Positions 1 through 6,894 of a stretch of 10,684 nucleotides of DNA are shown in pieces (the stretch's first letter is position 1; every line of letters starts with the position of its first letter). Made by a program: the position numbers and the translations under genes. The stretch is from the NCBI GenBank assembly GCA_030042855.1, contig JASHYU010000264.1, positions 1 to 10,684 on the forward strand, given 5' to 3'. This DNA comes from Thermoplasmata archaeon. GTDB lineage: Archaea > Thermoplasmatota > Thermoplasmata > UBA184. A model generated the notes under the pieces. That model searched no databases and was not told the DNA's origin. It saw only the letters and a program-made list of their open reading frames with translations.

Positions 1-803
1 GGGAAGCGATGGCGCGCATGCCCGAGTGGCTCGCGAGCGGAGGATTCGTGATCGATCTCTCCGCCGACCACCGGCTCCGGGAGGCCCGGGCGTATCCGCG
101 CTATTACCGGGCCGACCATCCGCATCCGGAGCTTCTCGCCCAGGCGGTACCCGGTCTCCCGGAGTTCCACCGAAGCGAGCTCCGCTCGGCCCAGTTGATC
201 GCCGTCCCGGGCTGCATCGCGACGGCGTCGATCCTCGCGCTCCGGCCCCTCGCCGGGCTCGTCGGGCGCTCGGATCGCCCCGTCGTGATCGACGCGAAGA
301 GCGGATCGTCGGCGAGCGGCCGCGACTCCGGGCCCGCGGGGGCCCACGCGGAGCGCTCGGGCGTGATGCGCGTCTATGCCCCGGCGGGTCACCGCCACAC
401 CGCCGAGATCGAGCAGGAGACCGGCCTCACGGTCGCGCTCTCGTGCCACGCCGTCGAAGCGGTCCGGGGCGTCCTCGCCACCTGCCACGCCTTCCTCCCG
501 CGCCCCGTCGAGGCGAAGGAGATCTGGCGGACCTACCGAGCCGCGTACGGGTCCGAGCCGTTCGTCCGCACCGTCCACGAATCGGACGGTCTCTACCGCG
601 AGCCGGAGCCGAAGATCCTCGCCGGGACGAACTACTGCGACGTCGGGTTCGCCGTCGACCCGCACGCGAACCGTCTCGTGGCGATCGCCGCCCTCGACAA
701 CCTCGGGAAGGGGGCGGCCGGGAACGCGGTGCAGTGCTTCAATGTCCGGGCCGGACGGCCGGAAACGACCGCGCTCGACTTCCCGGGCCTCCATCCCATC
801 TAG
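1..803 (+). CDS. lysY: LysW-L-2-aminoadipate 6-phosphate reductase (LysY/ArgC family), 5' end outside window
   Basis: This is the C-terminal part, about 264 residues plus a few more, of an NADPH-dependent acyl-phosphate reductase. It reduces LysW-bound aminoadipyl phosphate to the semialdehyde in lysine synthesis. The reading frame is open to the left edge. The family is about 350 residues long, so the N-terminal Rossmann nucleotide-binding segment is missing and the ATG at position 9 is internal. Numbering from that ATG, one sees DLSADHRL (16-23), the catalytic cysteine in PGCIATA (Cys69, codon 213-215), KSGSSASGR (97-105), the catalytic histidine region GHRHTAEIE (127-135) and a C-terminal DNLGKGAAGNAVQ. 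This last motif is typical of the ArgC/LysY family. LysY is preferred over ArgC because lysZ, lysJ and lysK follow directly. The residue after the catalytic Cys is Ile, where LysY proteins I recall have Asn. The same enzyme may serve arginine synthesis. The family is certain; the substrate rests on context. Confidence 0.93.
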   Translation, partial: EAMARMPEWLASGGFVIDLSADHRLREARAYPRYYRADHPHPELLAQAVPGLPEFHRSELRSAQLIAVPGCIATASILALRPLAGLVGRSDRPVVIDAKSGSSASGRDSGPAGAHAERSGVMRVYAPAGHRHTAEIEQETGLTVALSCHAVEAVRGVLATCHAFLPRPVEAKEIWRTYRAAYGSEPFVRTVHESDGLYREPEPKILAGTNYCDVGFAVDPHANRLVAIAALDNLGKGAAGNAVQCFNVRAGRPETTALDFPGLHPI

Positions 804-811
804 CCCCCGCC

Positions 812-1606
812 ATGCCGCTCGTCGTGAAGATCGGAGGGGCCGCCGGCAACGAGGTCGACCCGGTCCTGGCGGACCTCGCGCATCGGGAGGGCACGGTCCT
901 CGTCCACGGAGGGTCCTCGGAGATCGATCGTCTGGGAGCGGCCCTGGGTCGACCGTCCGAGTACTACACCTCGCCGAGCGGGGTCGTCTCGCGGCGCAGC
1001 GATGCCGCCCACCTCGAGGTGGTGGTGCTCGCGCTCGCCGGGAAGATCCAGACCGAGCTCGCCGCCCGCTGCGTGGAGCGGGGCCTTCGGGCGATCGGAC
1101 TCTCGGGCGTCGACGGCTCGCTGATCCGGGCCCGACGGAAGGAAGGGGCGCGGGCGGTCGTCGACGGCCGGGTGGTCCGGGTCCTCGACGATCGGTCGGG
1201 CACGATCGAGCGGGTCGACGCCGAGCTCCTGCATCTCCTGCTGGCCGCCGGGATCCTCCCGATCCTCGGTCCCCCGGCCGTCACGGCCGCTGGGGAGATC
1301 GTGAACGTCGACGCGGACCGCGTGGCCGCCCAGGTGGCGATCGCGCTGGCCGCCGATCGCCTCGTGTTCCTCACGAACGTCGCGGGGCTGCTCCGGGCGC
1401 CGGCCGACCCGGTGTCCCGGATCCCCCGGGTCCGTCGCGCGGAGATCGCGTCGGTCCTCCCGTTCGCGACCGGCCGGATGCGCAAGAAGCTCGCGGCGAC
1501 GCGCGAGGCGCTCGAGGGCGGCGTCCGGGAGGTCGTCATCGCCGCGTCCGCCGGCCCCGATCCGATCGAGCGGGCCCTCCGCGGCGAGGGCACGGTGTTC
1601 GCATGA
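812..1606 (+). CDS. lysZ: LysW-aminoadipate kinase (acetylglutamate kinase family)
   Basis: A 264-residue amino-acid kinase that phosphorylates the side-chain carboxylate of LysW-bound 2-aminoadipate (or of LysW-glutamate if the operon is bifunctional). Visible motifs are VVKIGGA (4-10) and HGG (32-34) in the phosphate-binding loops, VVSRRSD (58-64), LSGVDG (97-102), the IVNVDADRVAAQ segment (163-174) and TNVAGLL (188-194). GRMRKK (221-226) replaces the GGM motif of true ArgB enzymes. The SR-x-(S/T)D and GRM signatures point to LysZ rather than ArgB, and the length fits the family. The ATG at 812 starts 8 nt after the lysY stop. No Shine-Dalgarno sequence is visible before it, so translation probably depends on coupling to lysY. 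The last codons overlap the lysJ start as ATGA. Confidence 0.95.
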   Translation: MPLVVKIGGAAGNEVDPVLADLAHREGTVLVHGGSSEIDRLGAALGRPSEYYTSPSGVVSRRSDAAHLEVVVLALAGKIQTELAARCVERGLRAIGLSGVDGSLIRARRKEGARAVVDGRVVRVLDDRSGTIERVDAELLHLLLAAGILPILGPPAVTAAGEIVNVDADRVAAQVAIALAADRLVFLTNVAGLLRAPADPVSRIPRVRRAEIASVLPFATGRMRKKLAATREALEGGVREVVIAASAGPDPIERALRGEGTVFA

Positions 1607-2763
1607 GCGGGCCGGCCGCGTCGCCCTGCCCCGAGTTCGGCCATTCCGCGGAAGGTCGTCTCACGATCGTGCGGAGCGAGGGGGCCCGACTCCGGGACGC
1701 GCACGGCCGGGCGTTCGTCGATCTGGGCGCGACGCACGGAGCCGGCAGTCTCGGGGCGGCCCATCCGGAGGTCGCGCGGGCGGTCGCGGCCCAGGCCCGC
1801 GAGCTCCTCTACCTGGGCGGGGGCTATGCCAGCCCGGTCCGGACCGCGTTCCTGGAGCGGCTGCTCGCGCTCCTTCCGCGCTCCTTTGCCCGGGTGTTCC
1901 TGTCGAACTCCGGGACCGAAGCGGTCGAGGCCGGCCTCAAGATCGCCCGGTCGTCGACGGGTCGGCCGAAGATCGTCGCCGCGATGCGCGGGTTCCACGG
2001 CCGGACGTTCGGGGCCCTGAGCGCGACCTGGCGACGGGAGTTGCGCGCGCCGTTCGAGCCGCTCGTTCCGGGGTTCGTCCATGTCCCGTTCAACGACGTC
2101 GCGGCCCTCGAGGGGGCGGTCGACGAGTCGACCGCCCTGGTGCTGCTCGAGCTGGTCCAGGGGGAGGGCGGCGTGCACGTCGCGACGGCGGAGTTCCTCC
2201 GGGCCGCGCGCGTGGCGTGCGATCGGGCGGGGGCGCTCCTCGCGTTCGACGAGGTCCAGACCGGGATCGGTCGTACGGGCCGGCTCTTCGCCTTCGAACG
2301 ATGGGGGGTCGTCCCGGACGTCCTCCTGCTCGCGAAGTCGCTGGCGGGCGGCGTGCCGATCGGCGCGACGGTCACGACGGAGGAGGTGGCGCGGCGCTTC
2401 CGGGGGAGCCATCATTCCACGTTCGGCGGGAACCCGCTCGCCTGCGCGGCCGGCCTCGCCGCCCTCGAGGTCACGGTGCGCGATCGGCTGCCGGCTCGGG
2501 CCGAGGCGCTCGGCGAGATCGGGCGGCACCGGCTCGAGGAGCTGCCCCGCGCGAAGGTCCGAGAGGTCCGCGGGCTCGGCCTCCTGCTCGGGGTCGAGCT
2601 GCGCGAGCGCGTCGCCCCGTACCTCGCGGCGCTCGAAGGCCGGGGGTACCTCGCGATCGCCGCCGGCACGAGCGTCCTGCGGCTCCTTCCCCCCCTCACG
2701 ATCTCCGAAGCCGATTGGGACGCGGGCCTCCGCGCGATCGCGGAGGTGGTCGCCGGTGGATGA
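1603..2763 (+). CDS. lysJ: LysW-lysine/ornithine aminotransferase (class III, PLP)
   Basis: A 386-residue class III PLP aminotransferase that converts LysW-aminoadipate semialdehyde to LysW-lysine, with glutamate as the expected amino donor. Seen in order are GATHGAGSLGAAHPEV near the substrate site (42-57), the PLP-phosphate loop SNSGTEA (101-107), FHGRT (131-135), the LLELVQGEGG stretch (181-190), FDEVQTGIGRTG (215-226) with the pyridine-nitrogen Asp216, and the Schiff-base lysine Lys245 in LLLAKSLAGGVPIGA. HHSTFGGNPLACAAG follows. Length and motifs match the ArgD/LysJ group. The start is the ATG at 1603, which overlaps the lysZ stop by four bases (ATGA), with a weak GAGGG about 12 nt upstream. 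ArgD is not separable by motif alone; its position between lysZ and lysK argues for LysJ. The 3' end overlaps the lysK start by 8 nt. Confidence 0.94.
   Translation: MSGPAASPCPEFGHSAEGRLTIVRSEGARLRDAHGRAFVDLGATHGAGSLGAAHPEVARAVAAQARELLYLGGGYASPVRTAFLERLLALLPRSFARVFLSNSGTEAVEAGLKIARSSTGRPKIVAAMRGFHGRTFGALSATWRRELRAPFEPLVPGFVHVPFNDVAALEGAVDESTALVLLELVQGEGGVHVATAEFLRAARVACDRAGALLAFDEVQTGIGRTGRLFAFERWGVVPDVLLLAKSLAGGVPIGATVTTEEVARRFRGSHHSTFGGNPLACAAGLAALEVTVRDRLPARAEALGEIGRHRLEELPRAKVREVRGLGLLLGVELRERVAPYLAALEGRGYLAIAAGTSVLRLLPPLTISEADWDAGLRAIAEVVAGG
2742..2748 (+). promoter_or_regulatory. Shine-Dalgarno site of lysK
   Basis: GGAGGTG, a perfect match to the archaeal/bacterial anti-SD, lies inside the end of lysJ, 7 nt before the GTG at 2756. 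It decides in favour of that GTG as the lysK start, since there is no in-frame ATG nearby. Confidence 0.8.
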
Positions 2764-3817
2764 GCTCGACCCGCTGGAACGTCTCCTCCGACGGTACAGC
2801 CCTTCGGGTCGCGAAGGCGCTGCCGTCACCGAGTTCGTCCGGATCGCTCGATCGCTCGGGTACGCCGCCCGGGTCGATGCGGCGGGCAATGGGATCGCCC
2901 GGCGCGGGTCCGGGCGTCCCCGGGTCCTGTTCCTCGGGCACATCGACACCGTCGATGGCGAGATCCCGGTCCGCCGCACGGCGAACCACCTCGCCGGGCG
3001 GGGCGCGGTCGATGCGAAGGCGGCGCTGGTCGCCGCCCTCCTCGCCGGCCGGGACGCCGCGGGGCGCGGCGAGCTTCGGGTCGTCGCGGCGGTGGGGGAG
3101 GAGACCGACAGCCGGGGCGCCCGGCACGTGATCCGCGGGGTCCGGCCCGACGCGCTCATCGCGGGGGAGCCGAGCGGCTGGGACGGGCTCACGATCGGGT
3201 ACAAGGGCATGGTCCGGATCGAGGCGACGTTCCGGGGGTCCCGCTCCCACGCCTCCTCCCCCTACCTGACGTCGATGGATCGCGCGCTCCAGTGGGTCGG
3301 CCTCGTCCGCCACTTCGTCGCGGAGCGGAGCGGGCCCACGCCGTTCCACTCGCTCACGATGAAGGTCGTCGGGCTCTCGAGCGCGCTCGACCGGGGGGTC
3401 GAGCGCGCGCACATCTCGGTCGACCTGCGCGTGCCGCCCGGGAGCGCCACCGCGGAGGTCGTCGCCGCCCTGCCCGGCGGGACGCGCGGGGACTCGGTCG
3501 TGGCCCCGGTCCGCATCGAACCGCTCGAGGTCGAGCGGTCGAATCCCGTGGTCGAGGCGCTCGTCGCCGGGATCCGTGCCCAGGGCGGTCGCCCCACGCT
3601 GTGGCGGAAGGGCGGCACGTCGGACCTCAACCTCGCCGTGCGCGCCTGGGCCGTTCCGGCCGCGGCCTACGGACCCGGGGATGCCCGGCTCGACCACACG
3701 GACCGCGAGCGGATCTCCCGGGGAGAGCTCGCTCGGTCGATCGCCGTGCTCCGGGCCGCGATCGAGCGGATCCGCCGCGGCGCCCTCACTCCTCGACGAT
3801 CGGGCGCCGGTGCTTGA
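2756..3817 (+). CDS. lysK: LysW-lysine/ornithine hydrolase (M20 metallopeptidase family)
   Basis: A 353-residue di-zinc M20-family amidohydrolase that releases lysine (or ornithine) from the LysW carrier, the last step of the pathway. Metal and catalytic residues are visible: GHIDTVDG (His62, Asp64), GRGAVDAKA (Asp86, bridging), GEETDSRGA (Glu115 catalytic, Glu116 metal), GEPSGWDGLTIGYKG (Glu138) and a C-terminal GPGDARLDHTD that supplies the last His. RGSRSHASSP lies in the lid domain, and RKGGTSDLN precedes the C-terminal His. GEPSGWDG followed by GYKG is characteristic of LysK as I know it. The start is a GTG set by a strong Shine-Dalgarno site and overlaps lysJ by 8 nt. The Arg/Gly-rich tail (about TPRRSGAGA) extends into the convergent pirin gene, giving a 32-bp 3' overlap. 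This is the last gene of the operon. Confidence 0.95.
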   Translation: MDELDPLERLLRRYSPSGREGAAVTEFVRIARSLGYAARVDAAGNGIARRGSGRPRVLFLGHIDTVDGEIPVRRTANHLAGRGAVDAKAALVAALLAGRDAAGRGELRVVAAVGEETDSRGARHVIRGVRPDALIAGEPSGWDGLTIGYKGMVRIEATFRGSRSHASSPYLTSMDRALQWVGLVRHFVAERSGPTPFHSLTMKVVGLSSALDRGVERAHISVDLRVPPGSATAEVVAALPGGTRGDSVVAPVRIEPLEVERSNPVVEALVAGIRAQGGRPTLWRKGGTSDLNLAVRAWAVPAAAYGPGDARLDHTDRERISRGELARSIAVLRAAIERIRRGALTPRRSGAGA

Positions 3818-4661
3818 CGAACTCGCCGCTGCGCAGTTCGCGCATCGCCGTGTCGAGCTCGTCCGGCCGGTTCATCACGATCGGGCCGTACCAGGCGACC
3901 GGCTCGTGGAGCGGACGGCCCGTGACGACGAGGAACCGAGCGCCCTCGTCGGACGCGTGCATCCGGACCGACGCGCCGGGGGCGAACAGCGCGGTCTCCC
4001 CGCGGTCGACCGGTCGGGCATCGCGGCCAGCGAACGTGCCGGCCCCGTCGATCCCGTGGACGAACGCCGTGTGGTCCGGCGGGGTCGCGAGCTCGAACGA
4101 CCCCCCGGCCGGGACCCGAACGTCGAGATACGTCGGATCGACCGGGATCCCCCGGACCGGGCCGTCGACGCGTCCGAACGTTCCGGCGACGACCTTGACC
4201 CGGTTCCCCTCGTCGGTCGTCACCTCGGGGATGTCGCGGGCGGACAGCCCCCGGTACGCCGGAACGCTCATCTTCTCGTCCGCGGGGAGATTGACCCAGA
4301 GCTGGAAACCGGACATCGGGCCGTCGGTGCGCTCGGGCATCTCCTGATGGATGATCCCGCTGCCCGAGTTCATCCACTGGACGTCGCCCGAGCCGATCAC
4401 GCCCGAGTTGCCGAGCGTGTCGCCGTGGGCGACCCGCCCATCGAGCACGTAGGTGACGGTCTCGATGCCGCGGTGCGGATGCCAGGGAAATCCGGCAAGA
4501 TAGTCCGCCGGGTTCGACGAGCCGAACCGGTCGAGGAGCAGGAACGGGTCGAAGAGCGGCACCTCGGGGTGGGAGAACGACCGGCGGAGGCGCACTCCCG
4601 CTCCCTCGACGGTCGGGACGCCCGGGAACCGGTGCGCAATGGACCGCACGGGGTCGGCCAC
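3786..4661 (-). CDS. Pirin family protein (bicupin, iron-binding, quercetinase-like)
   Basis: A 291-residue two-domain cupin of the pirin family. All four metal ligands of the N-terminal cupin are present: His61 and His63 in FPWHPHRGIETVTY, and His105 and Glu107 in SGSGIIHQEMPE, with spacing like human pirin. FQLWVNLP and the C-terminal pirin domain (PVAWYGPIVMN, near the end) complete the fold. Family members bind Fe and some cleave quercetin; others are described as redox-sensing partners of transcription factors. The true role here is unknown. The GTG at 4661 was chosen because GAGGT lies 7 nt upstream and the protein then begins MADPVRSIAHRFPG, at the usual family length. A longer in-frame reading up to an ATG at 4775 would add 38 low-complexity residues and run through the promoter, so it was rejected. 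It is convergent with lysK and overlaps its last 32 bp. Confidence 0.92.
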   Translation of the reverse strand: MADPVRSIAHRFPGVPTVEGAGVRLRRSFSHPEVPLFDPFLLLDRFGSSNPADYLAGFPWHPHRGIETVTYVLDGRVAHGDTLGNSGVIGSGDVQWMNSGSGIIHQEMPERTDGPMSGFQLWVNLPADEKMSVPAYRGLSARDIPEVTTDEGNRVKVVAGTFGRVDGPVRGIPVDPTYLDVRVPAGGSFELATPPDHTAFVHGIDGAGTFAGRDARPVDRGETALFAPGASVRMHASDEGARFLVVTGRPLHEPVAWYGPIVMNRPDELDTAMRELRSGEFVKHRRPIVEE

Positions 4662-4668
4662 TTTCGTT

Positions 4669-4673
4669 ACCTC
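4669..4673 (-). promoter_or_regulatory. Shine-Dalgarno site of the pirin gene
   Basis: GAGGT on the - strand, 7 nt before the GTG at 4661. It fixes the pirin start. With the TATA-like box centred near 4699 and a usual distance of about 26 nt, the transcript would begin close to 4673, giving a very short leader that still contains this site. Confidence 0.65.
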
Positions 4674-4694
4674 GCACCATCGAATTGCTCGGGG

Positions 4695-4703
4695 TAACTT
4701 AAA
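4695..4703 (-). promoter_or_regulatory. TATA-like box for pirin, possibly shared with the divergent gene
   Basis: The only A/T-rich island in this GC-rich gap reads TTTAAGTTA on the - strand and TAACTTAAA on the + strand. On the - strand it lies about 26 nt before the expected pirin transcript start. On the + strand it would give a start near 4726 and a leader of about 74 nt for the zinc-ribbon membrane protein gene. Basis: base composition and archaeal promoter spacing. No BRE was confidently recognised. Confidence 0.55.
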
Positions 4704-4799
4704 GGGGGAGGGAAGTCCCGGCCACGTGCTGGCTCCGCGGCCGTCCGGGAGCGGGAGCCCCGAACCCATCCTCAAGCCGCGCGGAGGGTACCCCGCTCG

Positions 4800-5698
4800 G
4801 TGGGCGCGACGTGCTGCTCCGTTTGCGGACGGCCACTCCCCTCCGTGGGTACGTTCTGTCCCGACTGCGGCGCCGCGCGCGCGGCCGCGCCCGCCCCCCC
4901 GGGGACCGGACCGCCCGGCTCGACCGGAGATGGGGCCCCGCCCCCGGCCACGGGGGGCCCCGGGTACTTCGCCCCCGCGTTCCGGCCGGCCGGCGAGCTA
5001 CCGGGTCGGCCCGTCCCCACCGCCGCGACCCGACCGTCGGATCTCGCCGGACTCTCCCGCGTCGAACTGGCGGCGTTCCTCTCTCTCTCACGAGCGCTCT
5101 CATCGGCGTCCTGGTGGACCTTTCCCTGGCCCTCTCGGACTTCTCGCTGGTGACCCGGACCCCGGCCGGCACGTCGCTCTCCCTCCCGTCCGCGGGGTTC
5201 GGGATCGACCTGATCGGCGTGGAGGCGTGCCTCGGGCTCCTAGTGATCCTCCTGTATCGCTCGGCCTTCCGGGACCTCGCGCGCGTCGATCGGAGATTTG
5301 CGAATCCCGCAAGCCTCGCGCTGGTCGCGTTCATCGGCGTGATCCTCGCGCTCGCGGGCATGGCGCTGACGCTCGACGCCCTCTACCGCGCCGTTCGGTG
5401 CGCCGGTGCCGGGACCCCGATCCCCTCCGCGTGCGTTCCGCTCGTCAGCCTCCTCGGTGGACTCGCCCTGGCGGTGCTCGGCGGGATCGCGGCGCTGGTG
5501 GGGTACATCGGCATCCTGATCGGCGTCTGGCGGCTCGGCGTGCGGTTCGACGAGGGGGCGTTCAAGGCGGGCGCGATCCTGTGGGTCCTGCCCCTGCTCA
5601 ACATCGTCGGCGCGATCGTGATCCTGATCGGGGTGCGCGCGGTACGTCGCCGGGTCGCGGGATTCCCCGGCGCGCCGGTCCGTCCCGGTCCCTACTGA
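4800..5698 (+). CDS. Zinc-ribbon/DUF973-like membrane protein, split by a frameshift in a CT tract
   Basis: The two halves of this gene are in different frames. The first runs from GTG 4800 to TGA 5151-5153: MGATCCSVCGRPLPSVGTFC and onward, a CxxC-x10-CxxC zinc ribbon (Cys6, Cys9, Cys20, Cys23) followed by a Pro/Gly/Ala-rich linker to about residue 78. The second, in the frame one base earlier, carries about five hydrophobic segments and ends at 5698. The upstream part of that second frame is Arg-rich nonsense, so it does not start there. Removing one CT unit from the tract at 5079-5089 joins them as ...RVELAAFLSLTSALIGVLVDL... to give a 298-residue protein. The order zinc ribbon, linker, multi-TM domain, with a closing segment like GAFKAGAILWVLPLLNIVGA, resembles archaeal DUF973 proteins, whose function is unknown. 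As read, only a 117-residue soluble zinc-ribbon product would be made. Possible explanations are phase variation, a recent mutation or a sequence error. A GGAGGG (4783-4788) lies rather far (11 nt) from the GTG. Confidence 0.75.
5079..5089 (+). repeat. CT dinucleotide tract at the frameshift point
   Basis: CTCTCTCTCTC, 5.5 CT units, lies exactly where the coding frame changes in the zinc-ribbon membrane protein gene. Loss of one unit (2 nt) restores the full frame. No other simple-sequence tract of this kind was noticed in the window. Confidence 0.85.
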
Positions 5699-5702
5699 AT
5701 CG

Positions 5703-5726
5703 GCGCGCGCCCGGAACGACGCGCGC
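5703..5726. other. GC hairpin in the convergent gap
   Basis: A 7-bp perfect inverted repeat, GCGCGCG (5703-5709) with CGCGCGC (5720-5726), encloses a 10-nt loop just after the membrane protein stop and before the end of the convergent PiT gene. No T-rich run follows, so it is not a classical terminator. In DNA this GC-rich it may be chance. Confidence 0.3.
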
Positions 5727-5767
5727 ACCGTCGGGTCCGGCTCGGTCCCGCCGGGCTCCGCGCTCGC

Positions 5768-6736
5768 TCAGGTGATCAGGTGGGTCGCGCGGAAGGCGAG
5801 CACCATCCCGTAGCCCAGGGAAGCGCCCGAGACCGGTCCGAGCGCCCAGCCGGTCAGTACCCCTCGCACGGTCTTCCAGAGCACCGTCCGGTGGCGCCGC
5901 GCGACCCCGGTGCCGATCATCGCTCCGACGAGCGCCTGGTTCATCGACGTGAAAAAGCCGAAGGCGACCGCGACCAGGATGACGATCGACTGGGCCAGCT
6001 GGGCGCTGATCGCCATCCGTGCGTCGAGCTGGACGAGATCGAACGCCACGGCCTTGAGGAGCGGGCGCCCCCAGGTGAGCACGCCGAGCGCGAGCCCGAC
6101 CCCCCCGACCAGTCCGGCGAGCATCAGCCCCAGGAGGCCGGTCATCACGAAGGCGCCCGAGGCGTTCGCGACGTCGTTGGCCCCCATCGCGAAGGAGGCG
6201 GCGGCCCCGACCCCCACGAGGCCGACGACCGCGACCCGCGCGAGGTCCCGCGCGCGAGGGGTCGGCGGCCGCATCCGGTCCGCCGCGCGCACGACGACGT
6301 AGCCCAGCGCGAAGGCGGCGAACGGCGCGCTCGCCCAGACGACGAGCAGCGTCCCGATCGTTCTCCAGTCGATGCCGACGCCCGCCGCGAGCCCGGCTCC
6401 CACGGCCGAGAAGACGAGGATCTGGATCGTGGAGGTGGGGATCGTGAGGAAGTTGTACGCGCTCGTCAGCACGAGGGCGGTCACGACGATCGCGAGCGCG
6501 AGGCCGAGGGCCACGCGCGACGAGACGAGGATGCCGTGGCCCACGGTCGCCTCGACCGCCCCGCTCGCCACGACGGCCCCGAGGAGGGCCAAGGGCGCCA
6601 TCAGGAGGAGCGCCCGGCCGGGGCGGATCGCCCCGGCGGCGTACGGCATGCCCATGCACGCCCCGGTGTAGTGGGCGCCGATGCTGATCGCGAAGCCGAA
6701 CGCGGCGGCGATGAGCAGGTAGGCGATCACCAGCAT
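5768..6736 (-). CDS. PiT-family inorganic phosphate (or sulfate) permease
   Basis: A 322-residue integral membrane protein with two inverted-repeat halves and about ten hydrophobic segments. The C-terminal half carries the intact PiT signature GANDVANASG (185-194), part of the anion/cation site in this family. The N-terminal half has GAHYTGACMG (20-29) at the equivalent place, so the Asn and Asp are lost. Conversely, the second signature is kept in the first half (IPTSTIQ, 99-105) and degenerate in the second (FFTSMNQ, 261-267, where PTSTTH is usual). The start is ATG 6736. No other start codon lies just upstream in frame, and no close Shine-Dalgarno site is visible. PiT proteins move phosphate with Na+ or H+; CysP-type members move sulfate. 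The motif losses make the substrate uncertain. No phoU-like gene is adjacent. The gene is convergent with the zinc-ribbon gene and divergent from the APC permease. Confidence 0.88.
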   Translation of the reverse strand: MLVIAYLLIAAAFGFAISIGAHYTGACMGMPYAAGAIRPGRALLLMAPLALLGAVVASGAVEATVGHGILVSSRVALGLALAIVVTALVLTSAYNFLTIPTSTIQILVFSAVGAGLAAGVGIDWRTIGTLLVVWASAPFAAFALGYVVVRAADRMRPPTPRARDLARVAVVGLVGVGAAASFAMGANDVANASGAFVMTGLLGLMLAGLVGGVGLALGVLTWGRPLLKAVAFDLVQLDARMAISAQLAQSIVILVAVAFGFFTSMNQALVGAMIGTGVARRHRTVLWKTVRGVLTGWALGPVSGASLGYGMVLAFRATHLIT

Positions 6737-6862
6737 CGACCGGTTCGTCCCGGCGGTCCGGGACGGACCCTCCCGTCCCCACGGGACTCTGCGACTTAGG
6801 GGTATCCGGGCCGACGGGCGAGTCCCCCGAACGGCGCGCCGGGCGTTTCATCCACTCGGCTC

Positions 6863-6872
6863 GGCCTTAAGT
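6863..6872 (+). promoter_or_regulatory. TATA-like box of the APC permease gene
   Basis: GGCCTTAAGT: TTAA at 6867-6870 is the A/T-richest spot of the 158-nt divergent gap. Its centre lies about 26 nt before the GTG at 6895, as expected for a leaderless archaeal transcript starting at the codon itself. For the PiT gene on the opposite strand only a weak CCTAAGTC near 6793-6800 was seen. Confidence 0.5.
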
Positions 6873-6894
6873 CGCGGCGGGCCGAAGCCCCGGG

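Noticed and set aside
26..811. Long + strand frame that would extend lysZ upstream through lysY to 526 residues
   Set aside because: The upstream part is Arg/Gly/Pro-rich shadow of lysY. The kinase begins naturally at ATG 812 with PLVVKIGGA.
964..3210. 748-residue open frame on the - strand across lysZ, lysJ and lysK
   Set aside because: Composition is Arg/Pro/Ser-rich with no recognisable motif, and it lies opposite three well-supported enzymes. Long antisense frames are expected at this GC content.
4662..4775. N-terminal extension of pirin to ATG 4775
   Set aside because: It would add 38 residues without family similarity and cross the TATA-like box. GTG 4661 has a well-spaced GAGGT.
4811..5080. 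GTG 4811 as an independent start for the membrane-domain frame
   Set aside because: The first 90 or so residues in that frame are Arg/Pro-rich and have no zinc ribbon, while the other frame has a clean CxxC-x10-CxxC ribbon and linker. A frameshift explains both.
5079..5089. Programmed -1 ribosomal frameshift at the CT tract
   Set aside because: No X-XXY-YYZ slippery heptamer is present, and a -1 slip on a CT dinucleotide repeat would break codon-anticodon pairing. A gain or loss of a repeat unit fits better.
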